In this document: positions 25,132 to 32,161 of the stretch, in pieces
How positions within the stretch are numbered: position 1 is the first letter of the stretch
How the letters are laid out: each line of letters opens with the position of its first letter
Origin: Chloroflexota bacterium
GTDB lineage: Bacteria > Chloroflexota > Anaerolineae > Anaerolineales > UBA11579
Assembly (NCBI GenBank): GCA_016191875.1
Contig: JACPVG010000011.1
Location: 1 to 32,651, forward strand
Direction: 5' to 3'
Length of the DNA: 32,651 nt
Notes under the pieces: generated by a model
What the model was told of the DNA's origin: nothing
The model's input: the letters and a program-made list of their open reading frames with translations, nothing else
Database searches by the model: none
Translations under genes and position numbers: made by a program

Positions 25132-25764
25132 ATGGCCCTCGAGATCCTTTCCTTCACCCTCGGCCCCGCATTCACCAACGCTTATCTGGCAGGCGATTCG
25201 GACTCCAAGACTGCCATTGCCATTGACCCGGCCTGGGATGGGCACATCATCCTGAACGCGGCGACGGAGCGCGGCTGGCGCGTCGCCAATATCTGGCTGA
25301 CGCACGCCCACTTCGACCACCTGGGCGGCGCGGCGGCCGTGGCGGATGGTAGCAACCCGCCGCCCCCGGTGGCGCTGCACCCGGACGACTACTGGCTGTG
25401 GCGCGTGCAGGGCGGTGCGCCTCTGTGGGGCTACCAGATTGACCCCGGCCCTGAACCGACCATCGACCTGAAGCACGGCATGGCGATGCATCTTGGGGAA
25501 ACCCAGTTCGAGGTGCGGCACGCGCCCGGCCACACGCCGGGGCATGTGATGTTCTATGCCGCCAGCATCGGTGTGCTGTTCTGCGGCGACGTCATCTTCA
25601 AGGGCAGCATCGGCCGCACCGACCTGCCGCGCGGCGACCATGCCACGCTCATCCGGAGCATCCGCGAGCAGGTACTCACCCTGCCGGACGACACGCGCCT
25701 GCTGAACGGCCATGGGCCGGAAACGACGGTGGGGCAGGAGCGGGAAAGCAACCCGTTTCTGTGA
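25132..25764 (+). CDS. Metallo-beta-lactamase-fold hydrolase (glyoxalase II-like)
   Basis: This 210-residue protein has the dinuclear metal site of the MBL fold: THAHFDHLGG (HxHxDH), HAPGHTPGH, the bridging aspartate in FCGDVIF and the final histidine in NGHGPETTVG. GSIGRTDLPRGD and ERESNPFL are typical of YcbL/glyoxalase II-type thioester hydrolases. Substrate is not evident. The mRNA is probably near leaderless, starting only 4 nt before the ATG. No signal peptide is present. Confidence 0.9.
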   Translation: MALEILSFTLGPAFTNAYLAGDSDSKTAIAIDPAWDGHIILNAATERGWRVANIWLTHAHFDHLGGAAAVADGSNPPPPVALHPDDYWLWRVQGGAPLWGYQIDPGPEPTIDLKHGMAMHLGETQFEVRHAPGHTPGHVMFYAASIGVLFCGDVIFKGSIGRTDLPRGDHATLIRSIREQVLTLPDDTRLLNGHGPETTVGQERESNPFL

Positions 25765-25856
25765 AGTTGTGAAACATAGCACAAATTGATAGGATTTGAT
25801 AGGGCGTATTCCGGAAAATCAATGCAGGCAATTTTCACCAGAATTGGAGGAACCCC

Positions 25857-26402
25857 ATGCTCTACTTGTATCTGTACTCTGTGACCGGCCTTTCGCTGCT
25901 GGTGTTCTATTTCAGCGTCATCAGCGGCGTGAATGGCTTTTTCGATTTCATCTTCCAGGTCCCGATTGGAGCCTATGAGACCACGCCGGGCTATGAAAGC
26001 GCCATCACGTCCGGCCTGGGGTTCGCCATCGTGAGTTTTCCGCTCTGGGTGTACCACTGGCGGCGGCTGATGCGGGAAAGCATGGATTTCACCGAGAGCA
26101 TGCTCACCGCCCACCGCTTCTACCTTTTCACGGTGGTGTGCTGCCTGATCTTGATGATCATCGTCAGCGGCGGCTCCGGACTGGCTTCGCTATTGCGGAT
26201 GCTGTTCGGTTTTGGCGAGAGCCGAGCGGGCAACCTCTCCGGGATGAGCACATCGGTAACCATCTTTCTGGTCTCGGGCGGGTTCTGGGTGCACCACTGG
26301 TGGCAGTTCCGCGGCAAGTTTGGCGGCATGCCGGGCTTGAAGGCCAGCGCGCCTGAGGCGGCGGCCAAGGCGAAGGCCAAGACCAAGACATCGAAGAAAT
26401 AG
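25857..26402 (+). CDS. Four-helix membrane protein, possibly DUF5671-like
   Basis: The 181-residue product has about four hydrophobic helices: residues 4-30, 50-70 (SGLGFAIVSFPLWVYHW), 88-110 (FYLFTVVCCLILMIIVSGG) and 130-148. It ends in a charged tail rich in Ala and Lys. WVYHW and WVHHWWQF near the ends of helices 2 and 4 suggest an internal duplication. I think of DUF5671 membrane proteins, but only loosely. The ATG follows GGAGG. The 92-bp gap upstream contains a tandem TTGATAGG but no convincing -10. Confidence 0.7.
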   Translation: MLYLYLYSVTGLSLLVFYFSVISGVNGFFDFIFQVPIGAYETTPGYESAITSGLGFAIVSFPLWVYHWRRLMRESMDFTESMLTAHRFYLFTVVCCLILMIIVSGGSGLASLLRMLFGFGESRAGNLSGMSTSVTIFLVSGGFWVHHWWQFRGKFGGMPGLKASAPEAAAKAKAKTKTSKK

Positions 26403-26407
26403 ACTGT

Positions 26408-26908
26408 ATGCTTCTCGAACACCTGCAAGATCTGTACGACTACAATTACTGGGCGCGCGATCGTATCCTGAATGCCTGCGAGGGATTGACGGCCGAACAA
26501 TTCCTGGCAGGGGGCGATCACCCGCACGGCGGCCTGCGGGATACTCTGGTGCATGCGTTCTTTGCCGAGTGGCTGTGGCGCAGGCGCTGCATGGGGGAAT
26601 CGCCCCAGGCGGGAGAGAAAATGATCGACGCTGGGGATTACCCGGACCTGACGAGCCTGCGACTGTCCTGGACGAAAGAAGAGCAGGCCATGCAGGCCTA
26701 CCTACAGACGCTCACCGAAGATTCGCTGGCAGGGGCGCTCAAGTACAAGACGACCCGGGGCGACCCCTACGAGGACAGCCTGCTGGGAATCCTGACGCAC
26801 GTGGTGTTCCACGGAATGCAGCACCGGGCTGAGGCGGCCCAGATGCTTACCCGGCTGGGCCATTCGCCGGGGAACATTGACCTGATTGTGTACCTGCGGG
26901 GGGAGTGA
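26408..26908 (+). CDS. DinB-family protein
   Basis: This 166-residue four-helix-bundle protein has the DinB/YfiT metal triad: a histidine in TLVHAFFAEWLWR and two in VVFHGMQHRAEAAQML. YDYNYWARDRIL at the N-terminus is also typical. Family members include thiol transferases (bacillithiol or mycothiol dependent) and stress-induced proteins; the substrate here is unknown. It starts 5 bp after the membrane protein gene, so they are probably co-transcribed, and it ends at the terminator at 26938-26974. Confidence 0.88.
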   Translation: MLLEHLQDLYDYNYWARDRILNACEGLTAEQFLAGGDHPHGGLRDTLVHAFFAEWLWRRRCMGESPQAGEKMIDAGDYPDLTSLRLSWTKEEQAMQAYLQTLTEDSLAGALKYKTTRGDPYEDSLLGILTHVVFHGMQHRAEAAQMLTRLGHSPGNIDLIVYLRGE

Positions 26909-26937
26909 GGCGGCAGGGAGCAGGTAGTGGGCAGCAT

Positions 26938-26974
26938 AAAAACATCCCGCGAGCCCCGCTCGCGGGATGTTTTT
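26938..26974. terminator. Bidirectional intrinsic terminator
   Basis: A perfect 16-bp inverted repeat pairs 26938-26953 with 26959-26974 around a 5-nt loop, with A5 at the left end and T5 at the right. It therefore serves both the dinB-like gene on the plus strand and the ZIP gene on the minus strand, which converge here. Confidence 0.92.
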
Positions 26975-27016
26975 GTCAGGCGAATTGCCAGTTGCCGTTT
27001 GCCGATTCCCTGGTTA

Positions 27017-28216
27017 TCAGAACTTGACCAGGAAAGCGGTGACGTACATCACGGCGATGCCAAGCGCCAGACCGGCCAGATTGGCCCAGGTTGCCAGGGG
27101 TTGGCCCTCCCGCTCATGGTCGCGCTGCAAGAGACGGCCGACCTCGACGATGACCTGCCAGATGGCCCCGATGCCAATCCCGAGGAAAATCACCCCCACC
27201 AACGGCGAGAAGGCGAAGGCGCCCATCAGAGAACCCAGGATGGCCGGGCCGCCGGCCAGCAGGAGCACGCCCAGGAACCAGCCCGGTTTCGGCTGGTCCT
27301 TCGCCACCGGCGCGGCGATGCCTACGCCCTCGGTGATATTGTGCAGGATGAAGCCGATGACCAGGAACGAGCCCAGGGCGGCTTCGCCCAGCGCAAACGC
27401 CGCGCCCACAGCCAGTCCCTCGCCAAGGTTGTGCAGGCCGATGCCGAGGGCGATGAGCCAGGCGACGAACCGGCGGCCCTCCGGCGTGTTGCGGCCGGCG
27501 GCCTGCGGGCGATTGCCCACCGCCAGGATGCCCAACCAGGTGAGCAGGGCCATGAACAGGCCCAGCGGCACCCCCTGGAATACGCCCGGTAACTCTGCCG
27601 AAAGTTCCAGCATCTCGAGGAAGGTATCCACCAGCAGGAAGACCAGCAGGCCCACCGTGAGGGAGAGGATGAAGCCCATGCCGGTGCGGCTGAGGCGGCG
27701 CATGGCGGGGAACCACAGCAAGCCCAGCCCGACCGGTATGACCCCGACGTAGAAGCCCACCAGGGCATAGGCGAGAAGCTGTCCCCCGCCCAGCGCCGGA
27801 CTCTGGGTGCTCAGCTCCACCGCGGCGTCAAAGGTGACGCCTGTGCTGGTGACCAGGGCAATCTCGTGCGGTTCCGCTTCCACCCAGGGGTAGGGGATTC
27901 GGATGGTAGCCCGACCGAGGCGCGGGAGGGTGTTGCCCGGCTCGATCTCGAACTGCCAGTAGGCGTCATCCACCAGCACCTGGGCGACGGTCACCGGATC
28001 CGGGCCGCCGTTGACGACCTCCAGCACGATCAGGCCGGGCTCCGGAAGAGTGACGCGCTGGACATCCAGCTCTTCAACCGGCGGAAGGGCGGCTGAGGTG
28101 ACCGCCAGCGGATTGGTGTTGACGAAGAGCAGTACAAGGGCCGCCAGAAGGGCCAGCGGGATGACCGCCAGCACCCACAGAGGGATGCGGCTGAGAAAGT
28201 TCTTTTCGGTGGTCAT
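27017..28216 (-). CDS. ZIP-family metal transporter with N-terminal extracytoplasmic domain
   Basis: The 399-residue product is a ZIP transporter for divalent metals such as zinc, iron or manganese. Its metal-binding helices carry HNLGEGLAVG and HNITEGVGIA, the ZIP signatures of helices 4 and 5. Unusually for the family, it opens with one membrane anchor (about 12-32) and an extracytoplasmic beta-rich segment of about 110 residues before the transporter helices begin near 145. The start lies 6 bp after the multicopper oxidase stop, with AGGAG inside that gene's end, so the two are translated together. Metal specificity cannot be read from sequence. Confidence 0.88.
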   Translation of the reverse strand: MTTEKNFLSRIPLWVLAVIPLALLAALVLLFVNTNPLAVTSAALPPVEELDVQRVTLPEPGLIVLEVVNGGPDPVTVAQVLVDDAYWQFEIEPGNTLPRLGRATIRIPYPWVEAEPHEIALVTSTGVTFDAAVELSTQSPALGGGQLLAYALVGFYVGVIPVGLGLLWFPAMRRLSRTGMGFILSLTVGLLVFLLVDTFLEMLELSAELPGVFQGVPLGLFMALLTWLGILAVGNRPQAAGRNTPEGRRFVAWLIALGIGLHNLGEGLAVGAAFALGEAALGSFLVIGFILHNITEGVGIAAPVAKDQPKPGWFLGVLLLAGGPAILGSLMGAFAFSPLVGVIFLGIGIGAIWQVIVEVGRLLQRDHEREGQPLATWANLAGLALGIAVMYVTAFLVKF

Positions 28217-28222
28217 GGCGCG

Positions 28223-29398
28223 TTACTCCTGGACGTCGAAGAAGCCCATCCAGCCGAGTTCGGCGAACTCGCTCTGGTGGGCGTGGAACATGTAGTGGCC
28301 GGGCTCGAAGCCTTTGAACGAGACCTCGATGATGCCGCGCTGAGCCTGGCATTGCATGATGGTGTCCACGGTTTTCAGCGTCGGCGTGAGCGTGGTGCCG
28401 TGGTCATAGTAGTCGAAGAAATTGGCATGGATGTGTATCGAGTTGATGGGGTCGAACTCAGTGAGGTTCACAAGGTAGATGCGCACGGGTTTGTCGCGTT
28501 GCACCGGGATCGGGTCGTTCATGTAGCCGAAGGCAATGGAGTTGACCGCGTAGACCTCGTTTTCCTTGTCGAAGTTGGTGTCGAAAGCGTTCATCAGCAT
28601 GAACAGCTCTTGCCATTCGCGGTTCTCTGGATGCTGGTGATTGCGGCCGGCTGCCGCCCGGCGCTCGTCGCCGGCGTACTTCTCCGGATCGGGATCGATG
28701 ATGAAGCCGCCGTACAGCCCCTTGTGGATGTGGCGCGCCAGCGGGATGGCGTGGCAGTGGTAGAGATGGCATCCGAAAGGTCGGGCATCGAATTCGTAGA
28801 TAACGCTCTGGCCGGGGTCAATCACGCCGGGGCCGACGCCCGGCACGCCATCCATGGCGGCCGAGTGGATGCCGTGGAAATGCATGGTGTGTGGGTGACT
28901 GCCAGCGTTGACCATTTTGATGCGCACCCGGTCGCCTTCCACGCAACGGATAGTGGGACCGGGCACGCGGCCGACAAAGCCGCCGCGCCGCTGGGCTTCG
29001 GGCGAAGTCAGGCTGCCGAAGGCCCAGGCCGGGAAGCGTACACCGGGCGCGATCTCGATCTCACGGTCGACGGCGATGAACTCGTATTCGCGCAGGCGCT
29101 GGCCGCCCGGCAGCGTGCTGATCGTGCCGTAGTCGAAGTCGCTCAGCATTTCGCTGGGGTGGAAGCGGTTGAACTCGTGGTCCACCGTTCCGACCGTGCC
29201 GCTGCCGCCGTGGCCGGCGTGTTCGCTGGCGGTGTATTCGGGCTCGTGGCCGTCATGGCCGTCAGCTGGAGAGGGGATTGGCGCCCCCTGGGCAAGGGCC
29301 GGGCCGGGCTGGCGGTTGAGCAATGCTGCTCCCGCGCCGCCCAACAGCCCCAGCCCGCCAAAGCGCAGGAACTCGCGCCGGCTGATCTTCTTTTGCAT
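28223..29398 (-). CDS. Tat-exported two-domain multicopper oxidase
   Basis: The 391-residue protein has a Tat signal (SRREFLRFGG, cleavage probably after LAQG), then a histidine-rich linker (DGHDGHEPEYTASEHAGHGG). Two cupredoxin domains follow. Domain 1 has HPHTMHFHGIH and CHLYHCHAIPLARHIHKGLYGG, a type 1 copper site with leucine at the likely axial position. Domain 2 has SIHIHANFF and GHYMFHAHQSEFAELGWMG, where alanine replaces the type 1 cysteine. Blue copper in domain 1 only corresponds to type C two-domain oxidases. It could oxidise a metal ion for the ZIP partner (inference). The ATG follows CGGAG. Confidence 0.9.
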   Translation of the reverse strand: MQKKISRREFLRFGGLGLLGGAGAALLNRQPGPALAQGAPIPSPADGHDGHEPEYTASEHAGHGGSGTVGTVDHEFNRFHPSEMLSDFDYGTISTLPGGQRLREYEFIAVDREIEIAPGVRFPAWAFGSLTSPEAQRRGGFVGRVPGPTIRCVEGDRVRIKMVNAGSHPHTMHFHGIHSAAMDGVPGVGPGVIDPGQSVIYEFDARPFGCHLYHCHAIPLARHIHKGLYGGFIIDPDPEKYAGDERRAAAGRNHQHPENREWQELFMLMNAFDTNFDKENEVYAVNSIAFGYMNDPIPVQRDKPVRIYLVNLTEFDPINSIHIHANFFDYYDHGTTLTPTLKTVDTIMQCQAQRGIIEVSFKGFEPGHYMFHAHQSEFAELGWMGFFDVQE

Positions 29399-29428
29399 GA
29401 TGTGTGTACTCCGGTTTCTCGCTTAGAT

Positions 29429-29446
29429 ATTTAGGCCAAACTAAAT
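29429..29446 (-). promoter_or_regulatory. Candidate metal-repressor operator and promoter of the oxidase-ZIP operon
   Basis: An 18-bp inverted repeat has 6-bp arms (ATTTAG and CTAAAT) around a 6-bp centre, resembling DtxR/MntR-family operators, which share TTTAGG-like half-sites. On the minus strand a TTGATT (29456-29451) and TAAATA (29433-29428), spaced by 17 bp, form a moderate promoter. The repeat overlaps the spacer and -10, as a repressor site would. It ends 30 bp upstream of the oxidase ATG. Confidence 0.5.
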
Positions 29447-29507
29447 TCAAAATCAATTTTAATTGGAATGGCGATTTATGTCAACCGAATCAACATGCCC
29501 CAAGGCG

Positions 29508-29545
29508 AAACGAGAGGCGGCTGGATATCCAGCCGCCTCTCGTTT
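29508..29545 (-). terminator. Probable terminator after rny
   Basis: A perfect 17-bp inverted repeat pairs 29508-29524 with 29529-29545 around a 4-nt loop. It lies 30 bp downstream of the rny stop on the minus strand. Only three Ts end the stem on that side, so termination may be partial, but the stem is very stable. Confidence 0.7.
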
Positions 29546-29575
29546 GTACAGCGCCCCTGGTATATGTGTGCCTGT

Positions 29576-31096
29576 CTACTTGGCGTAATCCACAGCCCGC
29601 GTTTCGCGCAGCACGGTCACTTTGATCTGGCCCGGGTACTGCATCGTCTCTTCGATCTGCTTGGCGATATCGCGGGCAAGGCGGGTGGCATCCAGGTCGT
29701 CGATCTCTTCGGGGCGCACGATGATGCGCACCTCACGCCCGGCCTGCAGGGCGTAGGTCTGGGTGACGCCCTTGAACGACATGGCGATGTCTTCCAGGGA
29801 TTTGACGCGCTTGATGTACTGCTCCAGGCTTTCGCGGCGCGCCCCCGGCCGCGCCCCGCTGATAGCGTCGGCCGACTCAACGATGATGGCCTCGACGGTC
29901 TCCTGTTCGACCTCGTGGTGGTGGGCAGCAACGGCATTCACCACCTGCGGCGGCACGCCGTAGCGGGCGATGTACTCGGCCCCGATACCAGCGTGCGTGC
30001 CTTCGGTATCGTGGTCCATGGCCTTGCCGATGTCGTGTAACAGGCCGCCCATCTTTGCCATTTCGACGTCCGCGCCCAGTTCAGCGGCGATGACCGAGGC
30101 GATCTTACTGGTCTCGATGGCGTGGTCGAGCTGGTTCTGGCCGTACGAGGTGCGGAACTTCAGGCGGCCGAGCACGCGGGTGATCTCGCGGTGCAGGTTG
30201 GGCACGCCGGCCTCATAGGCGGCTTCCTCTCCGGCTTCCTTGATGATCTTCTCGACCTCTTTTTCCTCTTTTTGCAATGACTTCTCGATGCTGGCGGGAT
30301 GAATGCGCCCATCCGTCACCAGTTTTTGCAGGGTGCGCCGGGCGACTTCGCGGCGCACCGGGTCGAAGCACGAGATGGTCACGGCTTCGGGCGTATCGTC
30401 CACGATGACATCCACGCCGGCAGCCTGCTCGAACGAGCGGATGTTGCGGCCGTTGCGGCCGATGATGCGGCCCTTCATTTCGTCGGAGGGCAGAGTGACG
30501 ACCGAGGTGGTAATCTCGGAAACGTGGTCAGAGGCCACGCGCTGGATGGCCATGGTGATGAGCTTGCGGGCGCGCTCTTCGCCCTCCTCGCGGGCCTCGG
30601 CTTCGATCTGGCGCATGATGCGGGCCATGTCGGAGCGGGCCTCCTTTTCCACTTCCTGCAGGAGCAGGCCGCGGGCCTCGTCCTTGGTCATCGATGAAAT
30701 GTGCTGCAACTGCTCCAGCGCAGCCTGGTGCTGTTCATCCAGCTCGTTGGCCTGTTTATCCAGTTTGCTCTGGCGCTTGTTGAGGTTCTGCTCGCGTTGC
30801 TCGAGTTTCTCGGTGCGGGTGTCGAGCTCGGTGCGGCGGCGCTGCAGGCGTTCGTCTTCGTTGCTCAATTCCTTGCGGCGGCGTTCAATATCGGCCTCGG
30901 CACTGGTACGGATTTCGAGGGCTTTGTCCTTGGCGCTGATTTCAAGCAGGCGCGCCTGCTCGCGAGCCTCGGCCAGAATCTGCCCGGCTTTGCTTTCTTC
31001 GCGTTGGATGGCCTGCCGTTCCAGGAATGCCTTGATGCCAAACCCGATGGCGATGCCGGCCACCGCGGCCAATGCGGTGATGATTGTTTCGTTCAT
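29576..31096 (-). CDS. rny: Ribonuclease Y
   Basis: RNase Y is the membrane-anchored endonuclease that starts mRNA decay in many bacteria lacking RNase E. The 506-residue product has one N-terminal membrane helix (about 5-25), a long coiled coil with many Glu, Arg and Gln (about 30-190), a KH domain with GRIIGRNGRNIRSFEQ, and an HD domain with GGLLHDIGKAMDHD and AHHHEVEQET. Length and order match the family. The start overlaps the recX stop by 4 bp (ATGA), and GAGG lies inside the recX end. Confidence 0.97.
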   Translation of the reverse strand: MNETIITALAAVAGIAIGFGIKAFLERQAIQREESKAGQILAEAREQARLLEISAKDKALEIRTSAEADIERRRKELSNEDERLQRRRTELDTRTEKLEQREQNLNKRQSKLDKQANELDEQHQAALEQLQHISSMTKDEARGLLLQEVEKEARSDMARIMRQIEAEAREEGEERARKLITMAIQRVASDHVSEITTSVVTLPSDEMKGRIIGRNGRNIRSFEQAAGVDVIVDDTPEAVTISCFDPVRREVARRTLQKLVTDGRIHPASIEKSLQKEEKEVEKIIKEAGEEAAYEAGVPNLHREITRVLGRLKFRTSYGQNQLDHAIETSKIASVIAAELGADVEMAKMGGLLHDIGKAMDHDTEGTHAGIGAEYIARYGVPPQVVNAVAAHHHEVEQETVEAIIVESADAISGARPGARRESLEQYIKRVKSLEDIAMSFKGVTQTYALQAGREVRIIVRPEEIDDLDATRLARDIAKQIEETMQYPGQIKVTVLRETRAVDYAK

Positions 31097-31758
31097 GGTT
31101 CTACCTCGTAGACGTCAGTTTTGGTTGCAGCCTGGGCTCCTCCAACGGCCTCCCAGACCTGGGGTGCGACGGTTCGGATAGTGTCATAATCGAATCCGCG
31201 CCGGGCCAGAAAGCCGTACAGCCGTTTGCGGAAATCCTCAAATGCCAGCCCGCGGTAACGGCGGGCCTGCTTCAGCCCGGCCTGGAGGGCCAGCGCCTGC
31301 TCGTCCAGCCCGTGGAGGGCCTGCTCGATGGCCGGTTCGGGCACGCCTTTTTGGCGCAGTTCCAGGCGCAGGGCGCGCCCGCCGCGCGGCCGGAACTCGC
31401 TGCGGTTCTCGACCCACAGCCCGGCAAAACGCGCGTCGTCCAGCAAACCGTTGCGCCGCAGTCGGTCGATGACTTCGGCTTGGACGCTTTCCGGGACTTC
31501 CTTCTTGCTCAACGTCTGGCGAACTTCCTGCTCGGTGCGCGGACGGTGGCTGAGGAAATTGAGTCCCCGCAACAGGGCGACCTCAACCTCGTCTTTGGCG
31601 CGCAGTTCGCGGATTTTCTCGTCGCTCAGTTCCTGCCCCACGCTGAGCCAGGCGGCCACAATGCGCGCCAACCCGAATGCAAACTCGCCATCCAGGTAAA
31701 CGCTCACCCGGTTTGGGTTGCGCGGCTGCACCTTGAGAGCGGTGACTTTTCCAGGCAT
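31093..31758 (-). CDS. recX: Recombination regulator RecX
   Basis: This 221-residue protein has the RecX three-helix repeats: LNFLSHRPRTEQEVRQTL, IDRLRRNGLLDDARFAGLWVENR and the following PRGGRALRLELRQKGV and FRKRLYGFLARRGFDYDTI. RecX binds RecA filaments and limits their activity. It lies downstream of recA on the same strand, but 403 bp away, and overlaps rny by 4 bp. No Shine-Dalgarno is visible before the ATG at 31758, so the start is somewhat uncertain. Confidence 0.93.
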   Translation of the reverse strand: MPGKVTALKVQPRNPNRVSVYLDGEFAFGLARIVAAWLSVGQELSDEKIRELRAKDEVEVALLRGLNFLSHRPRTEQEVRQTLSKKEVPESVQAEVIDRLRRNGLLDDARFAGLWVENRSEFRPRGGRALRLELRQKGVPEPAIEQALHGLDEQALALQAGLKQARRYRGLAFEDFRKRLYGFLARRGFDYDTIRTVAPQVWEAVGGAQAATKTDVYEVEP

Positions 31759-32161
31759 TCGTTCAGGCCGTTTCCGAATCGGAGGCGCACAGCCGTAGAG
31801 AACAATCGCTTTCTGCGCGTATGTAGTGTGCCTCTGGAGCGAGCAGTTTTTCCGGTCTCATTATCTCCTATCCTTAAATGCGCACAGCCGTGATGCCTGG
31901 CGGCCACGGCTGTGAATCTCTTGCGAGACCTCAACTCAGATACGCTGATTGTACGGGTCTGGCCGTCCGGCGGCCGTCCCTTAGCGCAAGAAAGCCCGTG
32001 GGGATGTTTCGATGGTGCCCGTTGGGGGTCTTTGGAGTCTTTTCCTTGCGCCGATAACCCTGTTTCACATCAGCCCGGCGAACCTCAACCGGTCGTCCAT
32101 AACTGAGTTTGGTTGTCACAGCCGAGGCCGCACTACGTGCGGCGCATAGGCTGCGGCGGAC
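31759..32161 (-). other. 403-bp recA-recX intergenic region with inverted and direct repeats
   Basis: No convincing gene is seen. A perfect 10-bp inverted repeat (31883-31892 with 31905-31914) overlaps one copy of a 12-bp direct repeat, found at 31785-31796 and 31880-31891. A 5-bp stem lies at 31961-31975 and a perfect 7-bp stem with 3-nt loop at 32127-32143, just after recA. None has a T-tract on the minus strand. A TACAAT (31953-31948, minus strand) is a possible -10, but its -35 region is poor. Confidence 0.6.

Noticed and set aside
25786..25812. Promoter from the tandem TTGATAGG before the membrane protein gene
   Set aside because: TTGATA is a good -35 box, but no acceptable -10 box occurs at 16-18 bp from either copy.
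28277..29434. Plus-strand frame of 385 codons opposite the multicopper oxidase
   Set aside because: The minus-strand frame has a Tat signal and all copper motifs. The opposite frame has none and overlaps the promoter.
31931..32119. 62-codon minus-strand frame in the recA-recX gap
   Set aside because: It starts at GTG without a ribosome binding site, is very basic with no recognisable pattern, and crosses GC-rich repeats.
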